The notes under the pieces are model-generated. The model saw nothing but the letters and a program-made list of their open reading frames with translations, was not told the origin of the DNA and searched no databases. Made by a program: the position numbers and the translations under genes. DNA of 64,000 nucleotides from Bryobacterales bacterium (GTDB taxonomy: Bacteria; Acidobacteriota; Terriglobia; Bryobacterales; Bryobacteraceae), in the NCBI GenBank assembly GCA_003135055.1, contig PLDF01000315.1:1124-65123 (forward strand), in the 5' to 3' direction. This document shows, one piece after another, positions 9,941 through 19,120 of the stretch; the first letter of the stretch is position 1, and each line of letters starts with the position of its first letter.

Positions 9941-9992
9941 TGTGGGGCGGCCAATCCTGGCTGCCGCCGGCTTTTAGCCGGCGCTCTTCGCA
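9941..9992 (+). repeat. dispersed palindromic repeat, half copy 2
   Basis: Same start as the 8835 element (GTGGGGCGGCCAATCCTGGC) with compensating changes in the second stem (GCCGGC..GCCGGC). The right half of the element is missing. Confidence 0.75.
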
Positions 9993-10076
9993 CACCCCAG
10001 GACGCGTTGCACTCACAAGTGCAAAACGCAGGATTGCATTGGCCACGGTCCCACTCAGCTAAAATAGAGATACTCG

Positions 10077-11990
10077 ATGATCCAACTCACCGGGGCAGGC
10101 AAACGCTACGGCCCCAAGATCCTGTTTGAAAACACTGACTGGCTGGTGACGCCCAACGAGCGCACGGGCATTGTCGGCGCCAATGGAACCGGAAAGTCGT
10201 CGATGCTGAAAGTGCTGGCGGGCATCGAAGGGCTCGATTCGGGAACCCTCGCCACCCAGAAAGGCACGAGCGTCGGCTACCTTCCGCAGGACGGTCTTAC
10301 GCTCTCGGGCCGCACCGTATTCGCCGAATGCATGACCGTCTTCGACGATCTGCGCGCGCTCGAAGACGAGCAGGAACAGCTCGCGCACCGCATGTCCGAG
10401 CTCGATCACAACAGCGCCGAGTACTCCCAGGTCGCCGAGCGTTTCCAGCGCGCCGAAAGCGAATTTCGCGCGCGCGACGGCTACTCCATTGAGGCGCAGG
10501 TTGGCGCGGTGCTTTCGGGACTCGGTTTCTCGCAGCGCGATTGGAAGCGCCGCACCGAAGAGTTCTCCGGCGGCTGGCAGATGCGCATCGCGCTCGCCAA
10601 GTTGCTGCTGGAAGCGCCGAACCTGCTGCTGCTCGATGAGCCCACCAACCATTTGGATATCGAAGCGCGCAACTGGCTCGAAGGTTATCTAAGCTCTTAT
10701 CCCAACGCCTTCGTGCTGATCTCGCACGACCGCTACTTTCTCGACGTGACCGTCCGCAAAATCGCCGAGCTTTGGAACAAGCGGATCCACTTCTACACCG
10801 GCGGCTTCACCAAGTACGAGGTGCAGAAAACCGAGCGCCGCGCCCAGCTTCAGGCGGCGTACGCGAATCAGCGGGAACGCGTCGAGCAGCTCGAAGCCTT
10901 TATCAACCGCTTCCGCGCTCAGGCCACCAAGGCGAAACAGGTGCAAAGCCGCATCAAGGAGCTGGACCGCATCGAGCGTATCGAAATTCCGCCGGAAGAG
11001 AAGACCATCCGCTTCAAGTTTCCGCAGCCGAAGGCGAGCGGCCGCGTGGTGGCCGAATTCAAAAACGTCGCCAAGAGCTACGGCGATCACCCCGTGTTTT
11101 CAGACGTGAACTTCATCATCGAGCGCGCCGAGCGGGTCGCGCTGGTGGGAGTCAACGGCGCCGGGAAGTCCACGCTGATCAAGATTCTTGCCGGCGCCGA
11201 GCCGTTGAGCGCGGGCGAGTTCACCTTGGGCCACAACGCGCAGCCGGATTACTTCGCGCAAGATCAGTACAAGGAGCTCGACGCCGGCGCGCGCCTCTTG
11301 GACGACCTTGGCACGGTGGCGCCGCGCGCTACCAATACCGAATTGCGCAGCATTCTAGGTAGCTTCTTATTCTCGGAAGACGACGTGTTCAAACAGATCG
11401 GCGTGCTCTCCGGCGGCGAGCGCAACCGTTACGCGCTGGCGCGCATGCTGATGATGCCGTCGAACTTCCTGCTGCTCGACGAGCCCACCAACCACTTGGA
11501 CATGCGCGCCAAAGACGTGCTGCTGGAGGCTTTGCAGAGTTACACCGGAACCGTGGTCTTCGTCTCCCACGACCGCTATTTCATGGACAAGCTGGCCACG
11601 CGCGTCTTTGAAGTAGAGGAAGGCCGGGTTCATGTTTTCCCTGGGAACTACGAAGATTACCTGTGGAGAAAGAGCGGCGGCCCGGAATCGATAGCGGCGC
11701 CGATCGAGAAGCCATCTGCAACCGCGGCGGCTCCAGCGTCCGCAAAAGCCGCGGAGAAGCGGGTCAATCCGCTCAGATTGCAACAAATGAAGGAACGCCA
11801 GGTCGAAATCGAACGGCAGATCGCGCGCTTGGAATCGCAGATCGCCGATTGCGAATCGGCTCTCTCCAATTTCGTGAGCGTGGATGAAACCAAAAGAACC
11901 AGCGATCTCTTGGAAGCCCACAAATCCACCCTGGCCGCGACGCTTTCCGAATGGGAAGAAGTGGCCCAGTTGACTGAGGCTGGTTCCTAA
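10077..11990 (+). CDS. ABC-F family ATPase (ribosome-associated type)
   Basis: A soluble protein of 637 residues with two ABC domains and no membrane segments, hence ABC-F (EttA/Uup/YheS group), which act on the ribosome during translation. Walker A motifs are GANGTGKS (residues 34-41) and GVNGAGKS (about 359). Both halves carry a LLDEPTNHLD Walker B and signature motifs (FSGGW, LSGGERNR). The inter-domain linker from about residue 245 is charged and helical. The last about 75 residues form a Gln/Glu-rich coiled coil, as in Uup and YdiF. Its precise target cannot be set from sequence. No neighbouring resistance gene suggests a target. Confidence 0.93.
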   Translation: MIQLTGAGKRYGPKILFENTDWLVTPNERTGIVGANGTGKSSMLKVLAGIEGLDSGTLATQKGTSVGYLPQDGLTLSGRTVFAECMTVFDDLRALEDEQEQLAHRMSELDHNSAEYSQVAERFQRAESEFRARDGYSIEAQVGAVLSGLGFSQRDWKRRTEEFSGGWQMRIALAKLLLEAPNLLLLDEPTNHLDIEARNWLEGYLSSYPNAFVLISHDRYFLDVTVRKIAELWNKRIHFYTGGFTKYEVQKTERRAQLQAAYANQRERVEQLEAFINRFRAQATKAKQVQSRIKELDRIERIEIPPEEKTIRFKFPQPKASGRVVAEFKNVAKSYGDHPVFSDVNFIIERAERVALVGVNGAGKSTLIKILAGAEPLSAGEFTLGHNAQPDYFAQDQYKELDAGARLLDDLGTVAPRATNTELRSILGSFLFSEDDVFKQIGVLSGGERNRYALARMLMMPSNFLLLDEPTNHLDMRAKDVLLEALQSYTGTVVFVSHDRYFMDKLATRVFEVEEGRVHVFPGNYEDYLWRKSGGPESIAAPIEKPSATAAAPASAKAAEKRVNPLRLQQMKERQVEIERQIARLESQIADCESALSNFVSVDETKRTSDLLEAHKSTLAATLSEWEEVAQLTEAGS

Positions 11991-12058
11991 AGAAGGCGCT
12001 GGCTCCTAAGAAGGCGTTTTCCCGGTGTCTGCCGATCGACAGCGGTGTCAGCCAATCG

Positions 12059-12322
12059 CTATTCCTGAATCGGGACCTGCTGCTCGATCTCGCGCCAGGC
12101 GCTGATCTTGAGGCGGCGGCACACCCAGCACAGCGGCTCATCGCCCGCGCTCATGGTCTCCGCGTTGCAAACCGAGCACTTGGCAGCCTTCTTCAGGCGG
12201 TCGGCGGAGACAGCGCGCTTCGCCTGCTCGAGAAGTTCCGGAGGTATCGGCATCGCAAGCTCCGCGCCTTTAATGGTTTGGGCCCGTTTAGGCGCCGGTG
12301 GAACCTTCGGCTTAAGCTTCAT
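12059..12322 (-). CDS. small zinc-ribbon protein
   Basis: An 87-residue basic protein with a Pro/Lys-rich N-terminus and a C-terminal CxxC...CWVC pair (KCSVCNAE and LCWVCRRL) that should bind one zinc. It has a good ribosome site (AGGGGG) 6 bases before ATG 12322. I do not recognise the family. It lies on the opposite strand to its upstream neighbour, 68 bases after the ABC-F stop (convergent), and on the same strand as the next zinc-ribbon gene. Confidence 0.65.
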   Translation of the reverse strand: MKLKPKVPPAPKRAQTIKGAELAMPIPPELLEQAKRAVSADRLKKAAKCSVCNAETMSAGDEPLCWVCRRLKISAWREIEQQVPIQE

Positions 12323-12484
12323 GCGATCCCCCTGTCGTCTCCACTATGGCAGAAACTTCGACAACCGACAACTATCACTGTGGGAATTAACCCCCCGTAC
12401 GCGCTTGTGTGGCGGGGGCCATGCCTGGCCCGCGCGGGCGCCGGAATTACCCCCCATTGACGCGCTGCACTACCTCTAACCACA

Positions 12485-12673
12485 CTACGCCGCTTGCGGG
12501 ACCTCAATGACCACCGCAACGTCGAGCGACGCTCCGCAACGGGAGCATCGCTGGCCCGGCGAAACGCGCGCAAACTTGAGCTTTCCCTTCAGATCCACCT
12601 CGGCGGGCACAGTGTGTGTGCAAATGGGGCACAAAGCCTGCCCTCTCGTGTGGCTTTCGATCATTGCTTTCAT
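12485..12673 (-). CDS. small two-CxxC zinc-ribbon protein
   Basis: A 62-residue protein with C15xxC18 (ALCPICTH) and C43xxC46 (QRCSRCGA), a classic small zinc ribbon. The start at 12673 is preceded by GGAGGG at 9 bases. The frame is open upstream but has no ribosome site there. A few bases separate its region from the S9 peptidase on the other strand. Function unknown. Confidence 0.65.
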   Translation of the reverse strand: MKAMIESHTRGQALCPICTHTVPAEVDLKGKLKFARVSPGQRCSRCGASLDVAVVIEVPQAA

Positions 12674-12794
12674 AAGTCTTGCCCTCCATCTCATCGGACG
12701 CTTCAACCCCTGCAAGAGTTGTACCGGAATCGTAAAGAATCTTAAGGATATGTACAATCTTGGAACCCCTGCTACGGGTGTTAGACTGTACGGC

Positions 12795-14912
12795 ATGATG
12801 CGAAGCACTTTACTGGCCAGCCTTGCGTTTGTATGCGCCTTGGGTGCTAAGACCTTCACTCTGGAGCAGATCCTCTCGGCGCCGTTTCCCTCGGAATTGG
12901 TTGCCGCTCGCAGCGGCGATAAGGTCGCCTGGGTCCTGAACGAAAGCGGCGCCCGCAACATCTGGGTTGCCGCGGCGCCCGATTTCAAAGGCGTTCGCGT
13001 GACTTCCTACACCGGGGACGACGGGCAGGACGTGGGCCAAATTCACTGGACTCCCGACGCCAAGTCCCTAATCTACACCCGCGGAGGCGATCTGGAATTC
13101 CTCGGCCGCACCGACCCCAACCCCAGCGTGATCGCCGCGGGCGTGGATCAATCCATCTGGATCGTGACCCCGGGCTCCTCGGAAAATGCCGCGCCGCGTA
13201 AGATTGCAGCGGGGCATTCGGCCGCCATTTCGCCCAAAGGCGACCGCATCGCGTTCCTGCGCAACAGCCAGATCTGGCTCGCGGAATTGGGCGGCTCCGA
13301 CCGGTCCACGCTGCTGTATCAGGCGCGCTCGGGCGTTACCTCATCGCAGCCGGAATGGTCGCCGGACGGCTCGAAGATCGCGTTTGTCAGCGACCGCGGC
13401 AACCATAGCTTCATCGCAGTCTACGATTTCGCGGCGAAATCGCTCACCTACATGGAGCCAACAGTGGACCGCGACGGCGACCCGGTGTGGTCGCCCGATG
13501 GCAAACAGGTGGCGTTCCTCCGCATGGCGACTGGCGGCGGTAGTGAGGGCGGCGGGCGTGGCGGACGGCGTACCGGCGAGCCGTGGTCCATCCACGTGGC
13601 CAGTGTTTCCGATGGCACGGGGCGGCAGATTTGGAAATCCGACGCCGGTCCGGGCAGCGTCTTTCATGCCATCGTTTCCGAGAAGCAGCTTTACTGGGGC
13701 GCCGGCGACCGGCTGATGTTCCCGTGGGAGCGCGACGGGTGGTGCCATCTGTATTCAGTCGCGGTGGAAGGTGGGGCCGCCAAGCTGCTGACGCCCGGCA
13801 ATTTCGAGGTGGAGCACGTCGCGTTCTCCGAAGACGGCAAAGAGGCGGTGTACTCATCCAATCAGGACGACATCGACCGGCGGCACATCTGGCGCCTTTC
13901 CATCGCCGGCGGATCGCCGCAGGCTGTCACCAAGGGCAACGAGCTGGAATTTACGCCTGTCATCGTTGGCAAGAACATCGCGTATCTGCACTCGGACGCG
14001 AAGCGTCCCGAGCGCGCCGCGATTCAGATAGGGAACACGGTCAAGGACCTGGCGCCCGATTCCATTCCCCCCGATTTCCCGGTCGATTCGCTAGTGGTTC
14101 CGCAACTGGTGATTTATCAGGCTACCGACGGCATGCCGATTCACGGCCAGCTCTTCCTGCCGCCCAACGGCAGGCCGGGCGAGAAGCACAAGGCGCTGGT
14201 GTTCATGCATGGCGGATCGCGGCGCCAGATGCTGCCCGGTTGGCACTACATGGATTACTACAACAACGCCTACGGCATGAATCAATACCTGGCGAGCCAG
14301 GGCTATCTGGTGCTCTCCATCAATTACCGCAGCGGCATTGGCTACGGCATGGATTTCCGCGAAGCCGTCAACTACGGCGCCGCGGGCGCGAGCGAGTTCA
14401 ACGATGTGGAAGGCGCCGGCCTGTATCTCCGCGCCCGTCCCGATGTGGACCCGGCGCATATCGGGCTGTGGGGCGGCTCGTACGGCGGTTATCTCACTGC
14501 GCTGGGACTCGCGCGCGCGTCCGATCTATTCGCCGCGGGCGTGGATTTCCATGGCGTGCATGACTGGACCACGACCGGCGGTGGTGGCGGCGGACGTGGC
14601 GCCGCGGCGGGTGGGGGCGGCGCTCCGACGGCAAGCGCCGAAGCGGCGCGCGAAGAATCGACGCGCTTGGCTTACGATTCGTCGCCCATCTCTTCGGTGA
14701 AGACGTGGAAATCGCCGGTGCTGCTGATCCATGGCGACGACGACCGCAACGTGAACTTCGCGGAAACGGTGGAACTGGTAGGAGCGTTGCGGCGGCAGGG
14801 CGTCTACTTCGAGCAGCTCATCATTCCCGATGAGATTCACGGATTCCTGCGGCACACATCGTGGCTGCGGGCGTATCATGCAGCCGTCGATTTCTTCCAA
14901 AGGAAGCTATAG
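12795..14912 (+). CDS. secreted S9-family prolyl oligopeptidase-like peptidase
   Basis: The protein (705 residues from ATG 12795) begins with a signal peptide (MMRSTLLASLAFVCALGA). The first about 450 residues are PD40/WD40-like beta-propeller repeats (for example SPDGSKIAFVSD and SPDGKQVAFLR). The alpha/beta hydrolase domain follows. Its triad is S562 in GGSYGG, D650 in HGDDD and H682 in DEIHGF. A Gly-rich insertion (about residues 596-618) interrupts the hydrolase domain. It is probably an exported dipeptidyl or oligopeptidase for nutrient peptides. The open frame continues 96 codons upstream but without signal features. Confidence 0.92.
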   Translation: MMRSTLLASLAFVCALGAKTFTLEQILSAPFPSELVAARSGDKVAWVLNESGARNIWVAAAPDFKGVRVTSYTGDDGQDVGQIHWTPDAKSLIYTRGGDLEFLGRTDPNPSVIAAGVDQSIWIVTPGSSENAAPRKIAAGHSAAISPKGDRIAFLRNSQIWLAELGGSDRSTLLYQARSGVTSSQPEWSPDGSKIAFVSDRGNHSFIAVYDFAAKSLTYMEPTVDRDGDPVWSPDGKQVAFLRMATGGGSEGGGRGGRRTGEPWSIHVASVSDGTGRQIWKSDAGPGSVFHAIVSEKQLYWGAGDRLMFPWERDGWCHLYSVAVEGGAAKLLTPGNFEVEHVAFSEDGKEAVYSSNQDDIDRRHIWRLSIAGGSPQAVTKGNELEFTPVIVGKNIAYLHSDAKRPERAAIQIGNTVKDLAPDSIPPDFPVDSLVVPQLVIYQATDGMPIHGQLFLPPNGRPGEKHKALVFMHGGSRRQMLPGWHYMDYYNNAYGMNQYLASQGYLVLSINYRSGIGYGMDFREAVNYGAAGASEFNDVEGAGLYLRARPDVDPAHIGLWGGSYGGYLTALGLARASDLFAAGVDFHGVHDWTTTGGGGGGRGAAAGGGGAPTASAEAAREESTRLAYDSSPISSVKTWKSPVLLIHGDDDRNVNFAETVELVGALRRQGVYFEQLIIPDEIHGFLRHTSWLRAYHAAVDFFQRKL

Positions 14913-14996
14913 CTATTTGGCTTGTGTGGCAGGTTAGTAACCCACAATGTCACTTACTTTGCCAGTTGTGAGGTGGTGTCAGTTGGTGTGAGGTGG

Positions 14997-15024
14997 GACA
15001 GACGATCGTTGTTTGTCGTCTGTC
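14997..15024. repeat. GACAGACGA hairpin, copy 1
   Basis: GACAGACGA and TCGTCTGTC form a perfect 9-bp stem with a 10-base loop. It lies between two convergent genes. The identical stem, also with a 10-base loop, sits at 60115-60142 directly after the mdh stop. Confidence 0.75.
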
Positions 15025-15113
15025 AGGCGGCCGTACTTCACCGAAACATAACAAGACCACAAGAGGCGATGGTCTGTCCTACCAAGCGGCCGGCCACGAG
15101 GCCGATCATCAGG

Positions 15114-16535
15114 CTACAGCGTCTTACGCGCGGGCTTCTCTCCCAGCCCCATCTTGTCGATCTCGTTGAAGTACACCTTGCGCCCGTCGTCCATCGCCAG
15201 GTTGCTGAGAATCACGGCCACGGCATCGTTCATGCCGACCTCCAGATCGGCGCGCGGCCGCTGTCCGTCGCGGCAGTTTTGGAAGAAGGTCTTGAGCTCA
15301 GTATCCACCGGATTCACCGGCTCTTCCTGCACCATCACGCCCTTCGAGTAAAGCCAGCGTTTCGCGAATTTTACTTCCTTATCGAAGAAGCCTTCGTTGC
15401 CCGTCATATTGACTTCGCTGGTCAGCAGTGGAATCGGCCCCACCGCGCCGCCGCCGGATGCCACCATGGTCGCGCCCGCTACGAAGTGATCTTCCTTCTT
15501 GCCCGCAGCCGGCTGCACGGTCGCGGTCTTGGGCGGCTCGCGATACCACCAGGCGATAGCGGGATGCACGTCGTCGCCCACCGTGATCTCAATGGTTCCA
15601 TCCGTACCCATGATGACTTCGCCCATCTCCGGCCGCGATCCGTTGAAGTACGGCAGGAACTGGTTGGTGCTGATCGACGAGTAAGTCAGCTTTTGCCCGT
15701 TCGGGTAACGGTATATCAACTGAATGTTGTCCCATACGTCGCGGCCATCCTTGAGCGTGTCGAGGCTGCCGAGTCCCATGACGAAATCCGGCTGCGAGCC
15801 GAACATCCAGTCGGCCACATCCACCTGGTGCGAAGTCAATTCCGCCGTGAGGCCGCCTGACATGGAACGGTAGACGCGCCAGTTTTCGATATTCGATTCG
15901 CCGCCCGGCTTCATGGTCCAAAGCGAGCTCGGCTTGTTGATCATGTTGCGGTGCCACTGCGCGTGAATGTGATGGACGTTGCCAAGAATGCCCTTATCCA
16001 CCATGTCTTTCACGGTCTGATAGAAGCCGCTGTAGCGCCTCTGCAGGCCGGTCTGCAGAATCTGCTTGGGATGCTCCTGCGCCAGCGCGCGCAGCCCGTG
16101 GACCTCATCCGGCTTGAACACCAGGCATTTCTCGCAGAAGACATGGCGGCCCGAAAGCAACACGTCGCGAGTGATGCGGTAATGCGTGAACAGCGGAGTG
16201 ATCACGAACACCGCGTCCAGATCTTTGCGGTTGAGCAGCTCGTGATAGTCGCTGTAAGTGGCCGGATTATTGCCGATGGTCTCAACGCCATGGGCGAGCG
16301 CGGTCGGCCGAATGTCGCAGAGCGCCACGCAGTGGCCGGCATCGATCTCCTTCAGGTGTTTCAGCAGGTAACTGCCGCGGCTGCCCGTGCCAATGATGCC
16401 GTACTGCACCTGATCGTTGGCGGCTTTCACTTTTTGGATGAACGGAGCGGCGGTCATGGCGGTGACGGCTCCAGCGGCCTTGATCAGGTCGCGGCGGGAG
16501 AGATCGTTATCTTGGGGCATATTTTCTTGGGGCAT
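15114..16535 (-). CDS. Tat-exported Gfo/Idh/MocA-family oxidoreductase
   Basis: A 473-residue NAD(P)-dependent oxidoreductase of the Gfo/Idh/MocA type. A twin-arginine signal (SRRDLIKAAG, arginines 14-15) leads the protein. The Rossmann motif is YGIIGTGSRG. The central EKCLVFKPDE corresponds to the conserved EKP motif with Pro replaced. A C-terminal domain ends in LSNLAMDDGRKVYFNE. Such exported forms are abundant in Acidobacteria and Planctomycetes and act on sugars or sugar derivatives; the substrate is unknown. ATG 16535 is preferred because GGAG lies 8 bases upstream; ATG 16520 is an alternative. Confidence 0.88.
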   Translation of the reverse strand: MPQENMPQDNDLSRRDLIKAAGAVTAMTAAPFIQKVKAANDQVQYGIIGTGSRGSYLLKHLKEIDAGHCVALCDIRPTALAHGVETIGNNPATYSDYHELLNRKDLDAVFVITPLFTHYRITRDVLLSGRHVFCEKCLVFKPDEVHGLRALAQEHPKQILQTGLQRRYSGFYQTVKDMVDKGILGNVHHIHAQWHRNMINKPSSLWTMKPGGESNIENWRVYRSMSGGLTAELTSHQVDVADWMFGSQPDFVMGLGSLDTLKDGRDVWDNIQLIYRYPNGQKLTYSSISTNQFLPYFNGSRPEMGEVIMGTDGTIEITVGDDVHPAIAWWYREPPKTATVQPAAGKKEDHFVAGATMVASGGGAVGPIPLLTSEVNMTGNEGFFDKEVKFAKRWLYSKGVMVQEEPVNPVDTELKTFFQNCRDGQRPRADLEVGMNDAVAVILSNLAMDDGRKVYFNEIDKMGLGEKPARKTL

Positions 16536-16607
16536 CGGGGGGACTCCGATGGCGATTGTAGCAGACCATGGGGAGGCTGGCGCAGCGCCGATGGTAGGAT
16601 AGAAGAC

Positions 16608-16865
16608 ATGGCGCTGGCGATACACCCGATTGCGGCGGCTGAGCGCGCCCGGCGCGCATGCGTCTACGAAGAGGCTCTTGCTTCCGTACGCCTTGAGGGG
16701 TTTGATCTCGACGATAAGGTGAAAGCGTTGTATCGGCGATACATCGATGGAGAGTTGACCCTGGCTGAAGTAGGGAGAGAGATCGATGAGCTCGATGACC
16801 GGGAATTCGGACCCGTATCTCTATCCCGGCACAAACGTCCTCAAGAACCTGCGCAATCTCACTGA
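16608..16865 (+). CDS. VbhA-type antitoxin of a class I Fic module
   Basis: An 85-residue, mostly helical protein. The stretch YEEALASVRLEGFDLDDKV contains S26-x-x-x-E30-G31, the (S/T)xxxE(G/N) inhibition motif whose Glu blocks ATP gamma-phosphate positioning in Fic enzymes. The following YRRYIDGELTLAEVGREIDEL matches the VbhA antitoxin pattern (Y-x-x-G-x-x-T/S-x-x-E). Its last 80 bases overlap the Fic gene in another frame, so the pair must be translationally coupled. It is divergent from the Gfo/Idh gene with 72 bases between. Confidence 0.85.
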   Translation: MALAIHPIAAAERARRACVYEEALASVRLEGFDLDDKVKALYRRYIDGELTLAEVGREIDELDDREFGPVSLSRHKRPQEPAQSH

Positions 16866-17394
16866 CCCAGGACCGCTGGCACGCTTCGAGGCGCGACGAA
16901 CGCACCGTCGCATCGCGGAGTTGATCGATGCTCCCGTTCCGGGTCTTGTTCCGGGTAGATTTGACCTCGCGCACATCAAGGCGATTCATCGGCATATCTT
17001 CCAGGACGTCTACGAATGGGCGGGAGAGTTTCGGACGGTGAACATATCGAAGGGCGGCCATCTCTTCGGACTCGCCGCCTTCCTCGAACCAGCGCTGCGG
17101 CAGATCTTGGAGAAACTCGCAGCTGAGAACTGCCTCGTCGATCTCGATGCCGCGCTATTTGCCGGGCGGGCCGCCTATTTTCTCGGTGAGCTGAATGCCG
17201 CTCATCCGTTTCGCGAAGGCAATGGCAGGACGCAACGCGAGGTCATTCGCGAGCTTGGGCTGAAGGCCGGGCACTACGTAGACTGGAGGGCGACGACGAT
17301 TGAAGAGATGACCAATGCGTCGCGGCTGAGCCACGCCAGCGGCGATGCATCGCTGTTCGCAAGTTTGCTGCGCGCATGCATACGGGGCAGGTGA
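16786..17394 (+). CDS. Fic-domain AMP-transferase toxin
   Basis: The toxin (202 residues) carries a complete Fic motif HPFREGNGRT at residues 140-149, with catalytic H140 and the phosphate-binding loop intact. The upstream flap region around EFRTVNISKGGHLF (about 81-94) is also typical. Active Fic toxins of this class AMPylate targets such as DNA gyrase and topoisomerase IV; the target here is unknown. Ribosome site GGGAGAGA precedes ATG 16786; ATG 16795 is an alternative. The antitoxin gene lies directly upstream and overlaps it. All key residues are present, so the module looks functional. Confidence 0.92.
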   Translation: MSSMTGNSDPYLYPGTNVLKNLRNLTDPGPLARFEARRTHRRIAELIDAPVPGLVPGRFDLAHIKAIHRHIFQDVYEWAGEFRTVNISKGGHLFGLAAFLEPALRQILEKLAAENCLVDLDAALFAGRAAYFLGELNAAHPFREGNGRTQREVIRELGLKAGHYVDWRATTIEEMTNASRLSHASGDASLFASLLRACIRGR

Positions 17395-17421
17395 TCGTGG
17401 CGCACGCACTCATGCGTGCAG

Positions 17422-17441
17422 CGTTCACACTCGTGTGAACG
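17422..17441. repeat. CGTTCACAC hairpin, copy 1
   Basis: CGTTCACAC, two bases, GTGTGAACG. It lies between the fic gene and the convergent aminotransferase gene, next to the palindrome GCACGCACTCATGCGTGC. Other copies are at 56841-56860 and 62247-62266. Confidence 0.75.
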
Positions 17442-17505
17442 CGCTTCGAATTTAGCCGAGCCCTGAGTTAAGTGACAGTAAGGCTAGCATGCTACATACC
17501 CATCG

Positions 17506-18627
17506 CTAATCGGATTGTACTGGGGTGGCGCAAGCTGAAGCATGCGCCACAACTTCGGCGATCGTTTCGATCTGCTGCTCAGTCAGCTCCGGATACACCG
17601 GCAGCGAGAGTTCTTCTTCGCACATTCGCTCGCTAACTGGAAACTGGCCGCGGTGGTATCCAAGATCCCGGTGCGCTTCCAACATATGGATCGCGATGGG
17701 ATAGTAGACCGCCGTCTGCACTCCCGCGGCAGTCAGCGCGCTCTGCAATGCCTGCCGGTTCGGCGCGCGCAAAGCGTAGACATGGAACACATGACGCGCG
17801 TATGCCATCACTGCCGGAGTGATCACGCCGGTTCCAGCCAGCAAGCGGTTGTAAGCTTCGCCGTGCGCGCGCCGCGCCTCCGTCCATTGCGGCAGGTACT
17901 TCAGCTTCACTCGCAGAATGGCTCCCTGCAAGCCTTCCATGCGGTAGTTATAGCCGCGCAGGATATGTTTGTAACTCTCTTCCTGTCCCCAATTGCGCAG
18001 CAAGCGGATGGTTCGAACAGCCTCCGGATTGTTCGTCACCACCGCGCCGCCCTCGCCGTACGCGCCCAAATTCTTCCCGGGGTAGAAGCTGAAGCAGCCG
18101 AAGTCGCCGATGCTGCCCACGCGGCGGCCCTTGTACTCCGCGCCGTGCGCCTGCGCGGCGTCTTCAATCATCAATAGGTTGTGACGCCGCGCGATGGCGA
18201 GGATCGGGTCCATATCGGCCGGTTGCCCGAACAAGTGGACCGGCATAATCGCCTTGGTGCGCGGCGTCACGGCCGCCTCGATGGCATTGACGTCGATGTT
18301 GAACGAGGCCGCGTCGATATCGACGAAGACCGGCTTCGCGCCCGTGTAGCGGATGGAGGCTGCCGTGGCCACGAACGAGTAGGGAACGGTGATCACTTCA
18401 TCGCCCTCGCCGATTCCGGCCGCAAGCAGCGCCAGGTGCAGCGCGCTGGTTCCGGAGTTGACGGCGATGGCGTATCGCCCGCCGCAATACTCCGCGAAGG
18501 CCTCTTCAAACGCGGCCACCTCGCGGCCCAGAATGAACTGGCTGCTTTCGAGCACGCCGGAAATAGCGGCGTCGATTTCAGCCTTGATGCTGTGATATTG
18601 GGTCTTCAGGTCGGCCAAAGGAATCAT
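17506..18627 (-). CDS. DegT/DnrJ/EryC1/StrS-family aminotransferase
   Basis: A complete 373-residue PLP-dependent sugar aminotransferase of the ArnB/DegT class. Conserved features include [12 protein letters not shown] (residues 57-68), the EDAAQAHGA aspartate motif (155-163) and the PLP lysine K185 in [13 protein letters not shown]. Such enzymes aminate keto-sugar nucleotides for surface polysaccharides or modified sugars. No other sugar-nucleotide gene is near, so the product is unknown. Its 5' end and upstream region are partly duplicated at 19879-19947. Confidence 0.93.
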   Translation of the reverse strand: MIPLADLKTQYHSIKAEIDAAISGVLESSQFILGREVAAFEEAFAEYCGGRYAIAVNSGTSALHLALLAAGIGEGDEVITVPYSFVATAASIRYTGAKPVFVDIDAASFNIDVNAIEAAVTPRTKAIMPVHLFGQPADMDPILAIARRHNLLMIEDAAQAHGAEYKGRRVGSIGDFGCFSFYPGKNLGAYGEGGAVVTNNPEAVRTIRLLRNWGQEESYKHILRGYNYRMEGLQGAILRVKLKYLPQWTEARRAHGEAYNRLLAGTGVITPAVMAYARHVFHVYALRAPNRQALQSALTAAGVQTAVYYPIAIHMLEAHRDLGYHRGQFPVSERMCEEELSLPVYPELTEQQIETIAEVVAHASACATPVQSD

Positions 18628-18693
18628 CGCGAATTCCCCATTATCTCAGCCCGCCGTACCGTAAAGGGAGTGCTAGTGCCGTCCTTCTTCGAT
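18621..18693. repeat. direct repeat flanking the DUF104/PIN segment, left copy
   Basis: About 36 bases starting GATCATCGCGAATT-like (here AATCATCGCGAATTCC) and running to CCCGCCGTAC, plus the later block GTCCTTCTTCGAT, recur at 19879-19947. The left copy covers the degT start and a remnant of the lhr start. The 1.25 kb between the copies holds the broken toxin-antitoxin genes. Confidence 0.8.
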
Positions 18694-18718
18694 TGCTCTT
18701 CGATCCCGGGTCGCCCGC

Positions 18719-19098
18719 TTAATACTTGGGGATATCGATCGCCAATCCGTAGATCATTTCGAAGTGCTTACGATTCTTCGTGACGAGGGTACGTCGCTCC
18801 TCCATCGCAGTCGCGGCGATGAGCGAATCGAACGTGCGAAGTCCGTTGGATTTGGCGTATGTTTTGAGAAGGCCGTAGGCGCGCTTACCGATTGCGTCGT
18901 TGACCGGTATGGTTTCATATACTTCGATGAGGCGGTCGATGAGTCCAACCTCCCGCTGGTTCTTAGCGCCCGAGATAAGCTCAAGAGCCGTTATGCGGAC
19001 AAAGCCCAATCGTCGCCGAGGCGATCGATGTATTCGATTGCGGCTTGATTGTTGCGCGACACGTCGACCAGCACGTCGGTGTCGACAAGGTAGGGCAT
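18719..19098 (-). pseudogene. PIN-domain (VapC-like) toxin, frameshifted
   Basis: From ATG 19098 the frame reads MPYLVDTDVLVDVSRNNQAA and on to DDWALSA, then hits TAA. The adjacent frame continues ITALELISGAKNQREVG...RTFDSLIAATAMEERRTLVTKNRKHFEMI...IPKY. Together they give a complete VapC-type PIN ribonuclease: the first acid cluster D7 (VDTD), the central TALEL glutamate, the TFDSLIAATA aspartate and the TKNRKHF end. One missing base near 18991-18998 separates the halves. It follows a DUF104-like antitoxin gene, which is also frameshifted. Decay or sequence error cannot be told apart here. Confidence 0.82.
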
Positions 19099-19120
19099 TT
19101 AGGCTGCGCTTAGCAGATGC

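Noticed and set aside
14922-15860. Plus-strand frame across the 3' half of the Gfo/Idh gene
   Set aside because: Shadow of the Tat-exported oxidoreductase; no ribosome site or domain.
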